Below are positions 17,827 through 25,938 of a stretch of DNA of 64,000 bases, piece by piece. Both the position numbers and the translations under genes were made by a program. Origin of the DNA: JADJDM01 sp044352985 (GTDB lineage Bacteria; Bacteroidota; Bacteroidia; B-17B0; Aurantibacillaceae). The notes below the pieces were generated by a model, which had not been told where the DNA came from, made no database searches, and was given only the letters and a program-made list of their open reading frames with translations. Numbering within the stretch: the first letter of the stretch is position 1; each line of letters begins with the position of its first letter. The stretch spans positions 4,689 to 68,688 of the forward strand of contig JBILCU010000017.1 in NCBI GenBank assembly GCA_044352985.1, written 5' to 3'.

Positions 17827-18654
17827 ATGAAAAAAGCAAGAGTTCTTTTCGTTTCTCAAGAAATAACACCTTATTTAGAAGAAACCCCAATGAGCCACAT
17901 CGGCAGATTTTTGCCTCAAGGAATACAAGAAAGAGGAAGAGAAATCAGAACTTTTATGCCAAGATACGGCTGTGTTAATGAACGAAGAAATCAACTTCAT
18001 GAAGTTATACGCCTTAGTGGCATGAATTTAATTATCAATGAGAACGATCATCCATTGATTATTAAAGTAGCTTCTATTCAGTCTGCCCGTATGCAGGTAT
18101 ACTTTATTGATAATGAAGACTATTTTAGCAGAAAACAAGTACTTACAGATGCAAAAGGAAAGCATTTTAATGATAATGATGAGCGATCCATCTTTTTTAA
18201 CAGAGGTGTAATCGAAACTGTTAAAAAATTAGGTTGGTCACCTGATATTATACATTGCCATGGTTGGTTCAGTGCATTAATGACTCTTTATATCAAAAAA
18301 GCATTTGCAGATGATCCTTTGTTTGCAGACACAAAAATTATTTATTCTATTTACAATGATGAGTTCCCTGGAACATTAGACAAAAAATTTGCGAATAAAC
18401 TTCCAATTGAAGGAATTTCAAGCAAAGACTTAAAACATGTTGCTACCGAACCAAGTTTTGTAAACTTAACAAAATTGGCAATTGACAATTCTGATGGTGT
18501 AATTTGTGGGGCAGAAGAAATTAATGCTGATGTTTTAAAATACATTAAAAAATCAGGTAAACCGTCTTTATCTTTTAAAACACCGGAAGAATATATAGAT
18601 GCATATTCTGAGTTTTATACTGCTGTTTTAGAAGGTGCTGAAGTATTAGCTTAA
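17827..18654 (+). CDS. glycogen/starch synthase N-terminal-domain protein (no C-terminal half)
   Basis: The protein (275 aa from the ATG at 17827) corresponds only to the N-terminal Rossmann domain of GT5 glycogen/starch synthases: ARVLFVSQEITPY at the start, VYFIDNEDYFSR, NDNDERSIFFNRGVIE and PDIIHCHGWFSAL. Real synthases are 450-530 aa and have a second domain that binds ADP-glucose. Here the frame ends soon after VICGAEEIN. The KxGGL motif that binds the glucosyl donor is replaced by ETPMSHIGRFLP. It is therefore unlikely to be a glycosyltransferase and may be a regulatory or structural relative. It is followed 58 bp downstream by the DUF4270 gene. A hairpin lies at 18669-18692. Confidence 0.85.
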   Translation: MKKARVLFVSQEITPYLEETPMSHIGRFLPQGIQERGREIRTFMPRYGCVNERRNQLHEVIRLSGMNLIINENDHPLIIKVASIQSARMQVYFIDNEDYFSRKQVLTDAKGKHFNDNDERSIFFNRGVIETVKKLGWSPDIIHCHGWFSALMTLYIKKAFADDPLFADTKIIYSIYNDEFPGTLDKKFANKLPIEGISSKDLKHVATEPSFVNLTKLAIDNSDGVICGAEEINADVLKYIKKSGKPSLSFKTPEEYIDAYSEFYTAVLEGAEVLA

Positions 18655-18668
18655 TTTTTTAATCTTTT

Positions 18669-18692
18669 ATGCAGAAATTTAATTTTCTGCAT
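18669..18692 (+). terminator. hairpin after the glycogen-synthase-like gene
   Basis: A 9-bp perfect stem, ATGCAGAAA with TTTCTGCAT, encloses a 6-nt loop 14 bp after the stop codon. No T-run follows on the plus strand, so it may be a weak terminator, an mRNA 3'-end stabiliser, or both. Confidence 0.35.
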
Positions 18693-18712
18693 GAAATGAT
18701 TAATTTCGCTAC

Positions 18713-20074
18713 GTGAAAAAATCACTATTTGTTTATTTATTTTTTTTTCTAACTTTTTTATCTTGTAAAAAAGAAGAAAATACCGTTGGTAGAGAAATAT
18801 TACCAAACGAAGACTTATTGAATGCTACATATTGCGATTCTTCAACAATAATTGCCTATACCATTTTAGATGACTCATTAAGAACTGATGAAAGCTATAT
18901 TGGGTACATTCCTCAATTAGTTGGCTCAATGGCTGACCCAGTATTTGGAAGGACAGATGCTTCATTATTTATGAATTTCACAAATCCGAACAATACAACC
19001 AATATTGGATTTGGTCCTGACCCAAAATTAGACTCTGTAGTACTAACACTTGCCTACCAAAAAGACAAATATTATGGTGATAAAAATGATGCTTTACAGT
19101 TTAATGTATACGAATTAACACAATCTATTTATTTTGATTCGGCATATTATTCTTATTCAAATGCCAATTATAATCAAAATGAAGACATTACTTATACTGG
19201 TAATGGCCTATCTACAATTATTGATCCCAGCACTTCAGTTTATGAAGGCGATGTAGCTTTTTCACCTCATTTAAGAATTCGATTAAAAAATGGAATTGGC
19301 CAACAATTTATTGATGATACAACTAAACTTGCCAACACCACCTCATTATTAAATTACTTTAAAGGTATTTGTGTAACCACAAAAAACACTACAATTAGTT
19401 CAAACGATTATGGCTTTATGGCATATTTTGATTTAACTAGCCCATTATCAAAAATTACCATCTACTATCATAACGGAACTAATGCAAGCACTAAAAAATT
19501 AGACTTAACCATACGTAATAATTCTGCAAGATTTAACAAATACAATCATGATTATAATTTAGCAAATCCTAATTTCATACAACAACTCTCGCCTCAAAAT
19601 AATTTTTCGCTTGGCAAACAAAACTTATTTATGCAAGGTATGGCGGGCAGTAAAATTAAAATTGAGCTACCATATATTGATCGCTTAAGTGATTCGGGTA
19701 AAATTGCTATTAATAAAGCAGAGCTAATTTTAAAAACAGATAAAAACAGTAGTTTTTACGATGCAACTAAATTTTTTGCGCCATCAAGGGCAATGTTAGA
19801 AGGCGTTAATAGTAATGGAACAACTTACGGGCTAAATCTTGATCAGTCATATGACTTAACCGGTTTATGGGGTTATTATGATGCAACTAATCATGAATTT
19901 CATTTTCCAATCCCCTACACCATTCAAAAAATGGCAAATAAAATACAAGCAAATAGCTTTACTTTACGAATATTTCAAAACCATTCTATGCCAAGCAGAA
20001 TTGTTTTAGGTGGCAGCAATAATACTACGTATCCGCTAAAATTAAAATTGTGGTATACAAAAGTGGAGAAATAA
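18713..20074 (+). CDS. DUF4270 lipoprotein
   Basis: This outer-membrane-type lipoprotein belongs to the DUF4270 family, common in Bacteroidota. The signal peptide ends in a lipobox with Cys18 (FLTFLSC) followed by KKEENTVG. The family hallmarks are the early GREILPNEDLLNA, the LVGSMADPVFGRTDASLF block and DSVVLTLAYQ. The rest is beta-rich and Asn/Thr-rich and ends without a T9SS tail. The start is a GTG at 18713. TAATTTCG lies only a few bases upstream, so the transcript leader may be very short. Function is unknown; the recurrent neighbourhood with panC and the glycogen-synthase-like gene suggests a conserved role, not necessarily a shared pathway. Confidence 0.85.
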   Translation: MKKSLFVYLFFFLTFLSCKKEENTVGREILPNEDLLNATYCDSSTIIAYTILDDSLRTDESYIGYIPQLVGSMADPVFGRTDASLFMNFTNPNNTTNIGFGPDPKLDSVVLTLAYQKDKYYGDKNDALQFNVYELTQSIYFDSAYYSYSNANYNQNEDITYTGNGLSTIIDPSTSVYEGDVAFSPHLRIRLKNGIGQQFIDDTTKLANTTSLLNYFKGICVTTKNTTISSNDYGFMAYFDLTSPLSKITIYYHNGTNASTKKLDLTIRNNSARFNKYNHDYNLANPNFIQQLSPQNNFSLGKQNLFMQGMAGSKIKIELPYIDRLSDSGKIAINKAELILKTDKNSSFYDATKFFAPSRAMLEGVNSNGTTYGLNLDQSYDLTGLWGYYDATNHEFHFPIPYTIQKMANKIQANSFTLRIFQNHSMPSRIVLGGSNNTTYPLKLKLWYTKVEK

Positions 20075-20555
20075 CCAAGCTCACTTCAATTCCCAAGTTA
20101 CTCTATTTTTATATCGTAAAAGGTTAATATTGTAAATTGAAAATTTATCTTTCAATGTTTTGACTTCAATAAATTTGATCAATAAAATGGTTTGAATTAT
20201 CACACATTGCTATTTCTAAATTAGTTTAATTGATAACGTCAATAAATTAAATAACCAATTAATTTTTAATATAGGTTACATGCATTTTTCTTGTTTAAAC
20301 TACGTTTAAGAGTTTTGGTTGAGGATTTTTTTTAATAAAAAATTAAAGAATATAAAAAATCAGAAGATTATTATTTAAACATTTTCTCGAACAGCTTTGA
20401 TAAAATTAGTTACAAATCATCGTATCATTATCAAAACTTGTAATAATAAACTAATCACTACGTTAAACTAACATTGAGTTGTTTAAAATTATCATCTTCC
20501 ATTAAACAAAGACAATACACGGTAAACTACTTTAGCAATGAAATAATTTAAAATC
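20075..20555. other. AT-rich intergenic region
   Basis: These 481 bp between the DUF4270 gene and exbB are very AT-rich. I see no open frame of note, no RNA gene, no inverted repeat of repeat-element type and no clear terminator. The last about 60 bp presumably hold the exbB promoter. TACTTTAG near 20527 is one mismatch from the TAnnTTTG element but has no good partner upstream. Confidence 0.4.
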
Positions 20556-21284
20556 ATGAGTGGAATTTTATTACAAGCATTAACTACTGCAGCTGATACT
20601 GCAGCAGCAGTAACAACAGGAATCACATCAACTACAGCAGTTCCTCAACAAGCAATAACACAAGATTCAATTTTACTTTTTTCAATGATTGTAAAAGGTG
20701 GGGTAATGATGATTCCTCTCGCACTCATGCTTGTGTTAGCCATTTATGTTTTGATTGAACGATTGATCGTATTAAGCAGAGCCGCTAAAAAAAACGATGC
20801 CATGTTGTCGGGGTTAAAAGATTTAATTCACAAAGGAAATATAGACTCTGCAAAAGCAATGTGCACTGCATTAAATACTCCTGAAGCAGCTATGCTTGAA
20901 AAAGGCTTAAATCGTATAGGACAACCTATTCAAGATATAAGAGAAGCGATGAATGAAACTGCTGAAGTTGAAATTGGTAAACTTGAAAAAAACATGGGCA
21001 TTTTAAATATTACAGGAAGAATTGCTCCTATGTTTGGCTTCATAGGAACAATAATTGGTGTAATTAAAATCTTTTACGACATCGCTTTAGCCAAAACTGT
21101 AGAGATTGAAGTAATATCAACCGGTTTATACCAAAAAATGATTACATCTTGCAGTGGCTTAGTAGTTGGTGTATTGGCATTTGTAGCTTATCACTGGATG
21201 AATACCAAAATTGATAAACTGGCTCATCGCATGGAAGAAAGCAGAATGAAATTTCTAGATATATTAAACGAGCCAACAAACTAA
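20556..21284 (+). CDS. exbB: ExbB/TolQ/MotA-family proton channel
   Basis: This inner-membrane subunit of a proton-motive-force transducer works with ExbD to energise TonB. Three membrane segments are visible: about residues 45-70 (VKGGVMMIPLALMLVLAIYV), 145-175 (ITGRIAPMFGFIGTIIGVIK) and 190-215 (MITSCSGLVVGVLAFVAYH). The conserved GxxGTxxGxxxxF pattern is GFIGTIIGVIKIF. An Ala/Thr-rich N-terminus of about 40 residues precedes the first segment, as in Bacteroidota homologues. It leads a three-gene operon with exbD 18 bp and the TonB-like gene a further 6 bp downstream. The likely job is powering TonB-dependent outer-membrane receptors, none of which is in the window. Confidence 0.92.
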   Translation: MSGILLQALTTAADTAAAVTTGITSTTAVPQQAITQDSILLFSMIVKGGVMMIPLALMLVLAIYVLIERLIVLSRAAKKNDAMLSGLKDLIHKGNIDSAKAMCTALNTPEAAMLEKGLNRIGQPIQDIREAMNETAEVEIGKLEKNMGILNITGRIAPMFGFIGTIIGVIKIFYDIALAKTVEIEVISTGLYQKMITSCSGLVVGVLAFVAYHWMNTKIDKLAHRMEESRMKFLDILNEPTN

Positions 21285-21302
21285 TCAATTAAACTAATTA
21301 AA

Positions 21303-21710
21303 GTGGCACTAAGAAAAAGACATCGTGAAGCTGAAGTAAGTACCGATTCGTTAAACGATATCATGTTCTTTCTTCTTTTATTCTTTTTAATTTTATCAAC
21401 CATGGTAAGCCCTAATGCCATGAAGGTAAATTTGGCAAGTTCTAAAGACAAAAAAAGTATTGATACAAAATCAAAACCTATACATCTTGCAGTAACATCA
21501 GATCGTAAATATTTTTTAGATAGTCAAGAATTATATTTTAACGACCTTGAACCTGCAATAGCTGCAGCAATTAAAGGGAATAATGACCCGAATGTGATTT
21601 TACATATTGATAAAGATTTGAGTTGGCAAGATGCTATTGATGTAATGCAAATAGGAGATCGATTAAAATGTAAAATGATTGTAGCAACAAAAGCATCAAA
21701 CGGAAAATAA
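21303..21710 (+). CDS. exbD: ExbD/TolR-family biopolymer transport protein
   Basis: The 135-residue protein has a short cytoplasmic N-terminus, one membrane segment (residues about 19-38, NDIMFFLLLFFLILSTMV) with the functionally important Asp in LNDIMFFLL, and a periplasmic domain ending in IVATKAS. It pairs with ExbB to form the proton channel. The start is a GTG at 21303, 18 bp after exbB. The TonB-like gene begins 6 bp after its stop. Family and position make the assignment secure. Confidence 0.9.
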   Translation: MALRKRHREAEVSTDSLNDIMFFLLLFFLILSTMVSPNAMKVNLASSKDKKSIDTKSKPIHLAVTSDRKYFLDSQELYFNDLEPAIAAAIKGNNDPNVILHIDKDLSWQDAIDVMQIGDRLKCKMIVATKASNGK

Positions 21711-21716
21711 TTAATT

Positions 21717-22577
21717 GTGGAAGCTAAAGTACAACAACCAAAAGATAAATGGATTGCAGGTGGAATTTCACTTGCGGTTTTAGCTCTATTATTTTTATTT
21801 TTATTTCTATACCGAATTGTAACTCCCAACCCACCTTTCGAATTTTCAGGAGAGGAAGGAATGGAAATGAATTTCGGCACATACAACGAAGGAACGGGTG
21901 AAATTGAAAACGACGGAATTGGTGATGTTACAAGTGTTGTAACCCAATCTGAGTCTGCACCGCCACCAAGCTCAAGCACTGAAGAAAATACTGATGAAGC
22001 TTTTGAAAACGGAGAAGCTGTTTTAGAAAACACTGATAAACCTAAAATTCAAAATAACACTACTTTAATTACTCCGGTTAAAACAAATACTGAAAACACA
22101 ACAACTAATTCACCAACTACACCTACCAACACGAACAGCGCACTTTTATCGAACTTTTTAAAAAATGGTAATAAAAAAGGTGGAAGTGGTGGAGATGGAA
22201 ATTCGGGACAAGCAGGTAACGATGGTGTTCCTGATGGAAACCCAAATACAAATGGCCTAGGTGGGCACGGAAACAACCCACACCACATTGGTAATGGTGG
22301 TGGTGGTAAAGGAGGAATTCAACTTTCAGGCAGAAAAATCATGAATCCACCTTGCCCTGTAAATGATAGTAAAGAAGAAGGGGTTGTAGTAGTTGTAATC
22401 ACTGTAAACAAAGACGGTAAAGTAATTGAAGCAGATCCAAACGGAAGAGGAACAAATACGTCTAGTTCTGTATTAAAATCTAAAGCAAGACAAGCTGCTC
22501 TTTGTGCTATTTTTTCAAGTGCTACAAATGGGCAAGAAGAACAAACAGGAAGTATTACCTTCAAATTTGAATTTTAA
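21717..22577 (+). CDS. TonB-like energy transducer
   Basis: This 286-residue protein has one N-terminal membrane helix (about residues 15-37). A long low-complexity periplasmic linker follows: Glu/Asn/Thr-rich, then a Gly/Asn-rich stretch at about residues 150-205. It ends in a TonB-type C-terminal domain of about 85 residues (GVVVVVITVNKDGKVIEADP ... ALCAIFSS ... GSITFKFEF). The linker is Asn/Thr/Gly instead of the Pro-Glu/Pro-Lys of enteric TonB, a common Bacteroidota variant. The start is a GTG at 21717. It is the third gene of the exbB-exbD operon and would couple the channel to outer-membrane receptors. Confidence 0.8.
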   Translation: MEAKVQQPKDKWIAGGISLAVLALLFLFLFLYRIVTPNPPFEFSGEEGMEMNFGTYNEGTGEIENDGIGDVTSVVTQSESAPPPSSSTEENTDEAFENGEAVLENTDKPKIQNNTTLITPVKTNTENTTTNSPTTPTNTNSALLSNFLKNGNKKGGSGGDGNSGQAGNDGVPDGNPNTNGLGGHGNNPHHIGNGGGGKGGIQLSGRKIMNPPCPVNDSKEEGVVVVVITVNKDGKVIEADPNGRGTNTSSSVLKSKARQAALCAIFSSATNGQEEQTGSITFKFEF

Positions 22578-22590
22578 TAAAATTCAACTC

Positions 22591-24072
22591 TTAAGTTATC
22601 TGATTATTTAAGTGTAAAAAAAGTAAAGCACATGCATAGGTATCAGCTTTACAATACTCAACTAAATCATGTTCAGCTGTTTTTTTTAAAATTTCATTTT
22701 CTTCTTTTTGCAATGCGTTATAAGTATAAGATGCTTGAGTTCCTGAGCTAATCTGTAATGGATCAAACAAATTCTCACCTGTAATTTTTAAACTTAAATT
22801 TTTTAACGTAAACGAGCCTATACTTGATGGATTAAAATAATTTAACTGAGTAAAAACAGGTGCTATATCTATTATTTTATTTCTAATTTTTTCCAATGCA
22901 GTTTGATGCTGAGGAAAATATCTTATTAAAGCATTAATCACATTACGTTCTAAATTATCATCATAAACAATAATGGTATTAACATCTTTTAATTTTTCAA
23001 TACACGCTAAAACAAAATCCTCTCTAGGATCATTCCCTGGTTGTGCATAAAAATAATCGTGCTTTAATTCAAGATTTTGGCCATTCAAAAAATGGACAGA
23101 AAACAAAAAAGGTAATTGCTGATAAGGTTTCGTTCCATTAAAAACAGGCACCGCAGGTGTATAAAGTTCAATATCGAAAAAGGCAACAGGATAATTAACT
23201 TCTTGTATAAAATCTGAAATTTTATCTTTATTAATAATTAGCTTTTGTTGCTGATAAGATTTAATTTGTTGTTGAAGTAATTCCGGAATTCCATTAAAAT
23301 TAGTTACTTCTTTTAAATCTATTACTCCTTCATTATATAATTCCATTTGCTTTTCAATGCCTAAACTATTCAATGAAAAAATATTTTTTTCGGGAATAGA
23401 CTTCCAGCAACTTCCGAAAAAATCACACACATAGGGCTTAAAACAATGTGCGCCAACTTTTATATCAGGTATTTTTGGATTTTCAATAATTGTTTTTGCA
23501 GAAATAATTCTATTTTCTATAAACTGTAAATTTCTTTTTACATCTACCAAAACACTTTTCTTTCTAAACAATTCCTGAATTTTCAATTCTTCATTTAAAA
23601 CATAATCCGGATTTAAGGTTACAATAAAAAAATCTTCCAATTCGGGCAAACAGTTTTTAATAACGTAGTATTGTAAACTCGCATCAAGAACATAAGCGCC
23701 ACTAATTTTTAATGAACTTTTTACTTCAAAAGCAAACCACTGATTGTTTTCTTTAACTAATAAATCAACCGCTACTAATACTTCATTAAAAATAAATGCA
23801 GCCTCGTAAATAACAGTTGTTCCTGAATCAATCAATTGTTTCGTATGTTCTACCGATTTATCAAACTCGCGAATAGATGAAGGAGAAACATCAGTGCCGC
23901 CAGGAAATAATTGTTGTGCAAGTTGTCCAACATCTATTCCTCTGCTAAAAATAGCTTGTTTATCTTTACTTAATGGATCTTTTAAATAATAATGATGTTT
24001 GTACAAATGAAATGATTTCAAACATTGTACACTTCTTACAAAACTTGATTTACTGAGTAAATATCCTGCCAC
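22591..24072 (-). CDS. DUF2779 protein with PD-(D/E)XK nuclease-like domain
   Basis: The 493-residue cytosolic protein has two recognisable parts. The N-terminal half contains the conserved KSSFVRSVQCLKSFHL start and a nuclease-fold core in which VDLLVKENNQWFAFEVKSS supplies the Asp and Glu-x-Lys of a PD-(D/E)XK site. Cysteines in HCFKPYVCDFFGSCW resemble the iron-sulfur cysteine set of Cas4/AddB-type nucleases. The C-terminal half (about residues 295-430) is the DUF2779 domain, with FFDIELYTPAVP, a PYQQLPFLFSVH motif and a late VEYCKADTYA that resembles an exonuclease-like Asp motif. The start is a GTG. It is convergent with tonB and 17 bp downstream of the Sua5-type gene. Function is unknown; a DNA or RNA nuclease is plausible. 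Confidence 0.8.
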   Translation of the reverse strand: MAGYLLSKSSFVRSVQCLKSFHLYKHHYYLKDPLSKDKQAIFSRGIDVGQLAQQLFPGGTDVSPSSIREFDKSVEHTKQLIDSGTTVIYEAAFIFNEVLVAVDLLVKENNQWFAFEVKSSLKISGAYVLDASLQYYVIKNCLPELEDFFIVTLNPDYVLNEELKIQELFRKKSVLVDVKRNLQFIENRIISAKTIIENPKIPDIKVGAHCFKPYVCDFFGSCWKSIPEKNIFSLNSLGIEKQMELYNEGVIDLKEVTNFNGIPELLQQQIKSYQQQKLIINKDKISDFIQEVNYPVAFFDIELYTPAVPVFNGTKPYQQLPFLFSVHFLNGQNLELKHDYFYAQPGNDPREDFVLACIEKLKDVNTIIVYDDNLERNVINALIRYFPQHQTALEKIRNKIIDIAPVFTQLNYFNPSSIGSFTLKNLSLKITGENLFDPLQISSGTQASYTYNALQKEENEILKKTAEHDLVEYCKADTYACALLFLHLNNQIT

Positions 24073-24089
24073 AAATCGAAGATAATAAA

Positions 24090-24713
24090 TTATTCAAGTA
24101 CCGAAAGATCTCCAAGTCCTTCACGTATAACTTCCACTTCATCGTTACTTACATTAATAACTGTTGTTGGATAAATATTTCCATGTCCACCTTCTATAAT
24201 GGCATCCACTTGATCTTTGTATTGCTGATAAATATTCTCCGGATCGGTAAAATAATCTATCATCTCATCATCCAAATTATTTAATGATGTGGAAATTATT
24301 GGATTTCCTAAAGCGGTTACCAATTCCTTACAAATTGCATTATCAGGAACACGAATACCCACTGTTTTTCGCGATTGTTTCAATAATTTAGGTACTTGTG
24401 AGCTTGCTTCCAAAATAAATGTATAGGGACCGGGCAATGCTTTTTTAATGATTCTGAAAATCGAATTTGGAATTGGACGTGCAAACTGAGAAAGTAAACT
24501 TAAATCTGAACAAATAAATGAAAAAGTAGATTTTTCGGGTTTTATATTTTTAAGACGACATAAACGTTCTACCGCTTTTTGATTCATCATATCGCAACCA
24601 AGCGCATAAACTGAATCGGTGGGATAAATGATAATGCCTCCAGCTTTTAAAATTGCTACAACTTTTTCTAATTGATTAAAATCAATTTTATCCGGATTTA
24701 TTCTTATGAACAT
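24090..24713 (-). CDS. Sua5/YciO/YrdC-family L-threonylcarbamoyladenylate synthase
   Basis: The protein belongs to the YrdC-domain family that makes threonylcarbamoyl-AMP for the t6A37 modification of ANN-decoding tRNAs. Motifs visible are IIYPTDSVYALGCDM, the KRPKS-type substrate loop as KNIKPEKS, PGPYTFILEAS, KTVGIRVPDN and the STSLNN segment. At about 207 aa it lacks the Sua5 C-terminal domain. The PTDSVYALGCD form is nearer to the YciO-like subgroup than to YrdC/TsaC, so the exact activity is less certain. I chose the ATG at 24713; a longer reading to 24755 would overlap the upstream region of wecB. The gene is divergent from wecB. Confidence 0.85.
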   Translation of the reverse strand: MFIRINPDKIDFNQLEKVVAILKAGGIIIYPTDSVYALGCDMMNQKAVERLCRLKNIKPEKSTFSFICSDLSLLSQFARPIPNSIFRIIKKALPGPYTFILEASSQVPKLLKQSRKTVGIRVPDNAICKELVTALGNPIISTSLNNLDDEMIDYFTDPENIYQQYKDQVDAIIEGGHGNIYPTTVINVSNDEVEVIREGLGDLSVLE

Positions 24714-24786
24714 GCACAAAGTTAAAAGTTTATTACATGCAGTTTGCAATAACATTTCTCATTTTATTAATTTTAATGTATTAATT

Positions 24787-25938
24787 ATGATAAAACTTGT
24801 TACAATAATTGGTGCCCGACCACAAATAATAAAAGCAGCTGCGTTAAGTAGAGCAATTAAAAACAACTTTTCGAATCAAATTTCAGAAATCATTGTGCAT
24901 ACTGGTCAGCATTATGATGAAAACATGAGTCAGGTTTTTTTTGATGAACTCGGAATTCCAAAACCAAACTATAACCTACAGGTTGGAAGTGGATCGCATG
25001 GTTTACAAACGGCTAACATGATAATTAAAATTGAAGAAATTTTACTTCATGAAAAACCAAACGCAATTGTATTATATGGCGATACCAATTCAACACTGGC
25101 AGGTGGAATTGCTGCATCAAAAATTCATGTCCCTGTTATACATATAGAGGCTGGACTACGTTCATTTAATAAAAGTATGCCCGAAGAAATAAATCGTATA
25201 CTTTGTGATCATGTTTCTACATTGCTCTTCTCTCCTACGCTAACAGGATATAGAAACTTAGTAAAAGAAGGATTTAAAGAAAACAATAAAGCTCCCTATC
25301 GTGCTGATAATCCTAAAATTTATCATTGCGGAGATATTATGTATGATAACAGTATGTATTTTTCACAAGTTGCCGAAGCAAAAGTGGATGTAGAGGATAA
25401 ATACGGTATTGAAAAAGGAAAATACATTTTGTGTACCATTCACCGCAATAACAATACCGATGATGAAATTAGATTAACCGCTTTGTTTGATGCGCTGGAT
25501 ACAATTTCAGAACAAGAAAAATTGCCTATCATTCTTCCACTTCATCCACGCACTTCCAAACTATTAGAAAAAAATGTTGAGAAAATTATTTTGAAGAATG
25601 TACAAAACAATCCTTTAATAAAATTAGTTAATCCTGCTTCCTTTTTAGAAATGACTGCTTTAGAAAAAAATGCCCAGCTAGTTATAACCGATAGCGGTGG
25701 GGTACAAAAAGAAGCTTTTTATTTTAATAAGCCATGTATTGTTTTGAGATCAGAAACCGAATGGCTTGAACAGGTTGCTTGTGGGGCAGCAATTATTGCT
25801 GATGCAGATAAAGAAAAAGTAATAGCTGCTTTTAATGCATTTAAAAACAATACCAATGTTCAATTCCCTTCTTTATATGGAAATGGTAAAGCAGCAGAAT
25901 TTATTTGCGAAGAAATAATTAATCATATTACCAACTGA
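24787..25938 (+). CDS. wecB: UDP-N-acetylglucosamine 2-epimerase (non-hydrolysing)
   Basis: This cytosolic GT-B-fold epimerase interconverts UDP-GlcNAc and UDP-ManNAc, supplying ManNAc-type sugars for surface polysaccharides. The ATG at 24787 gives the canonical TIIGARPQIIKAAALSRAI start; longer readings are spurious. Conserved segments are IIVHTGQHYDENMS, LYGDTNSTLAG with the catalytic Asp, VIHIEAGLRSF with the catalytic Glu, CTIHRNNNTD with the His, and TDSGGVQKEAFYFNKPC. Length (383 aa) is standard. Its stop overlaps the start of the deacetylase gene by one base (TGATG), which implies translational coupling. No full polysaccharide cluster surrounds it. Confidence 0.93.
   Translation: MIKLVTIIGARPQIIKAAALSRAIKNNFSNQISEIIVHTGQHYDENMSQVFFDELGIPKPNYNLQVGSGSHGLQTANMIIKIEEILLHEKPNAIVLYGDTNSTLAGGIAASKIHVPVIHIEAGLRSFNKSMPEEINRILCDHVSTLLFSPTLTGYRNLVKEGFKENNKAPYRADNPKIYHCGDIMYDNSMYFSQVAEAKVDVEDKYGIEKGKYILCTIHRNNNTDDEIRLTALFDALDTISEQEKLPIILPLHPRTSKLLEKNVEKIILKNVQNNPLIKLVNPASFLEMTALEKNAQLVITDSGGVQKEAFYFNKPCIVLRSETEWLEQVACGAAIIADADKEKVIAAFNAFKNNTNVQFPSLYGNGKAAEFICEEIINHITN

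Noticed and set aside
22049..22564. Minus-strand open frames opposite the TonB-like gene
   Set aside because: They are antisense readings of the Gly/Asn/Thr-rich linker and have no independent support.
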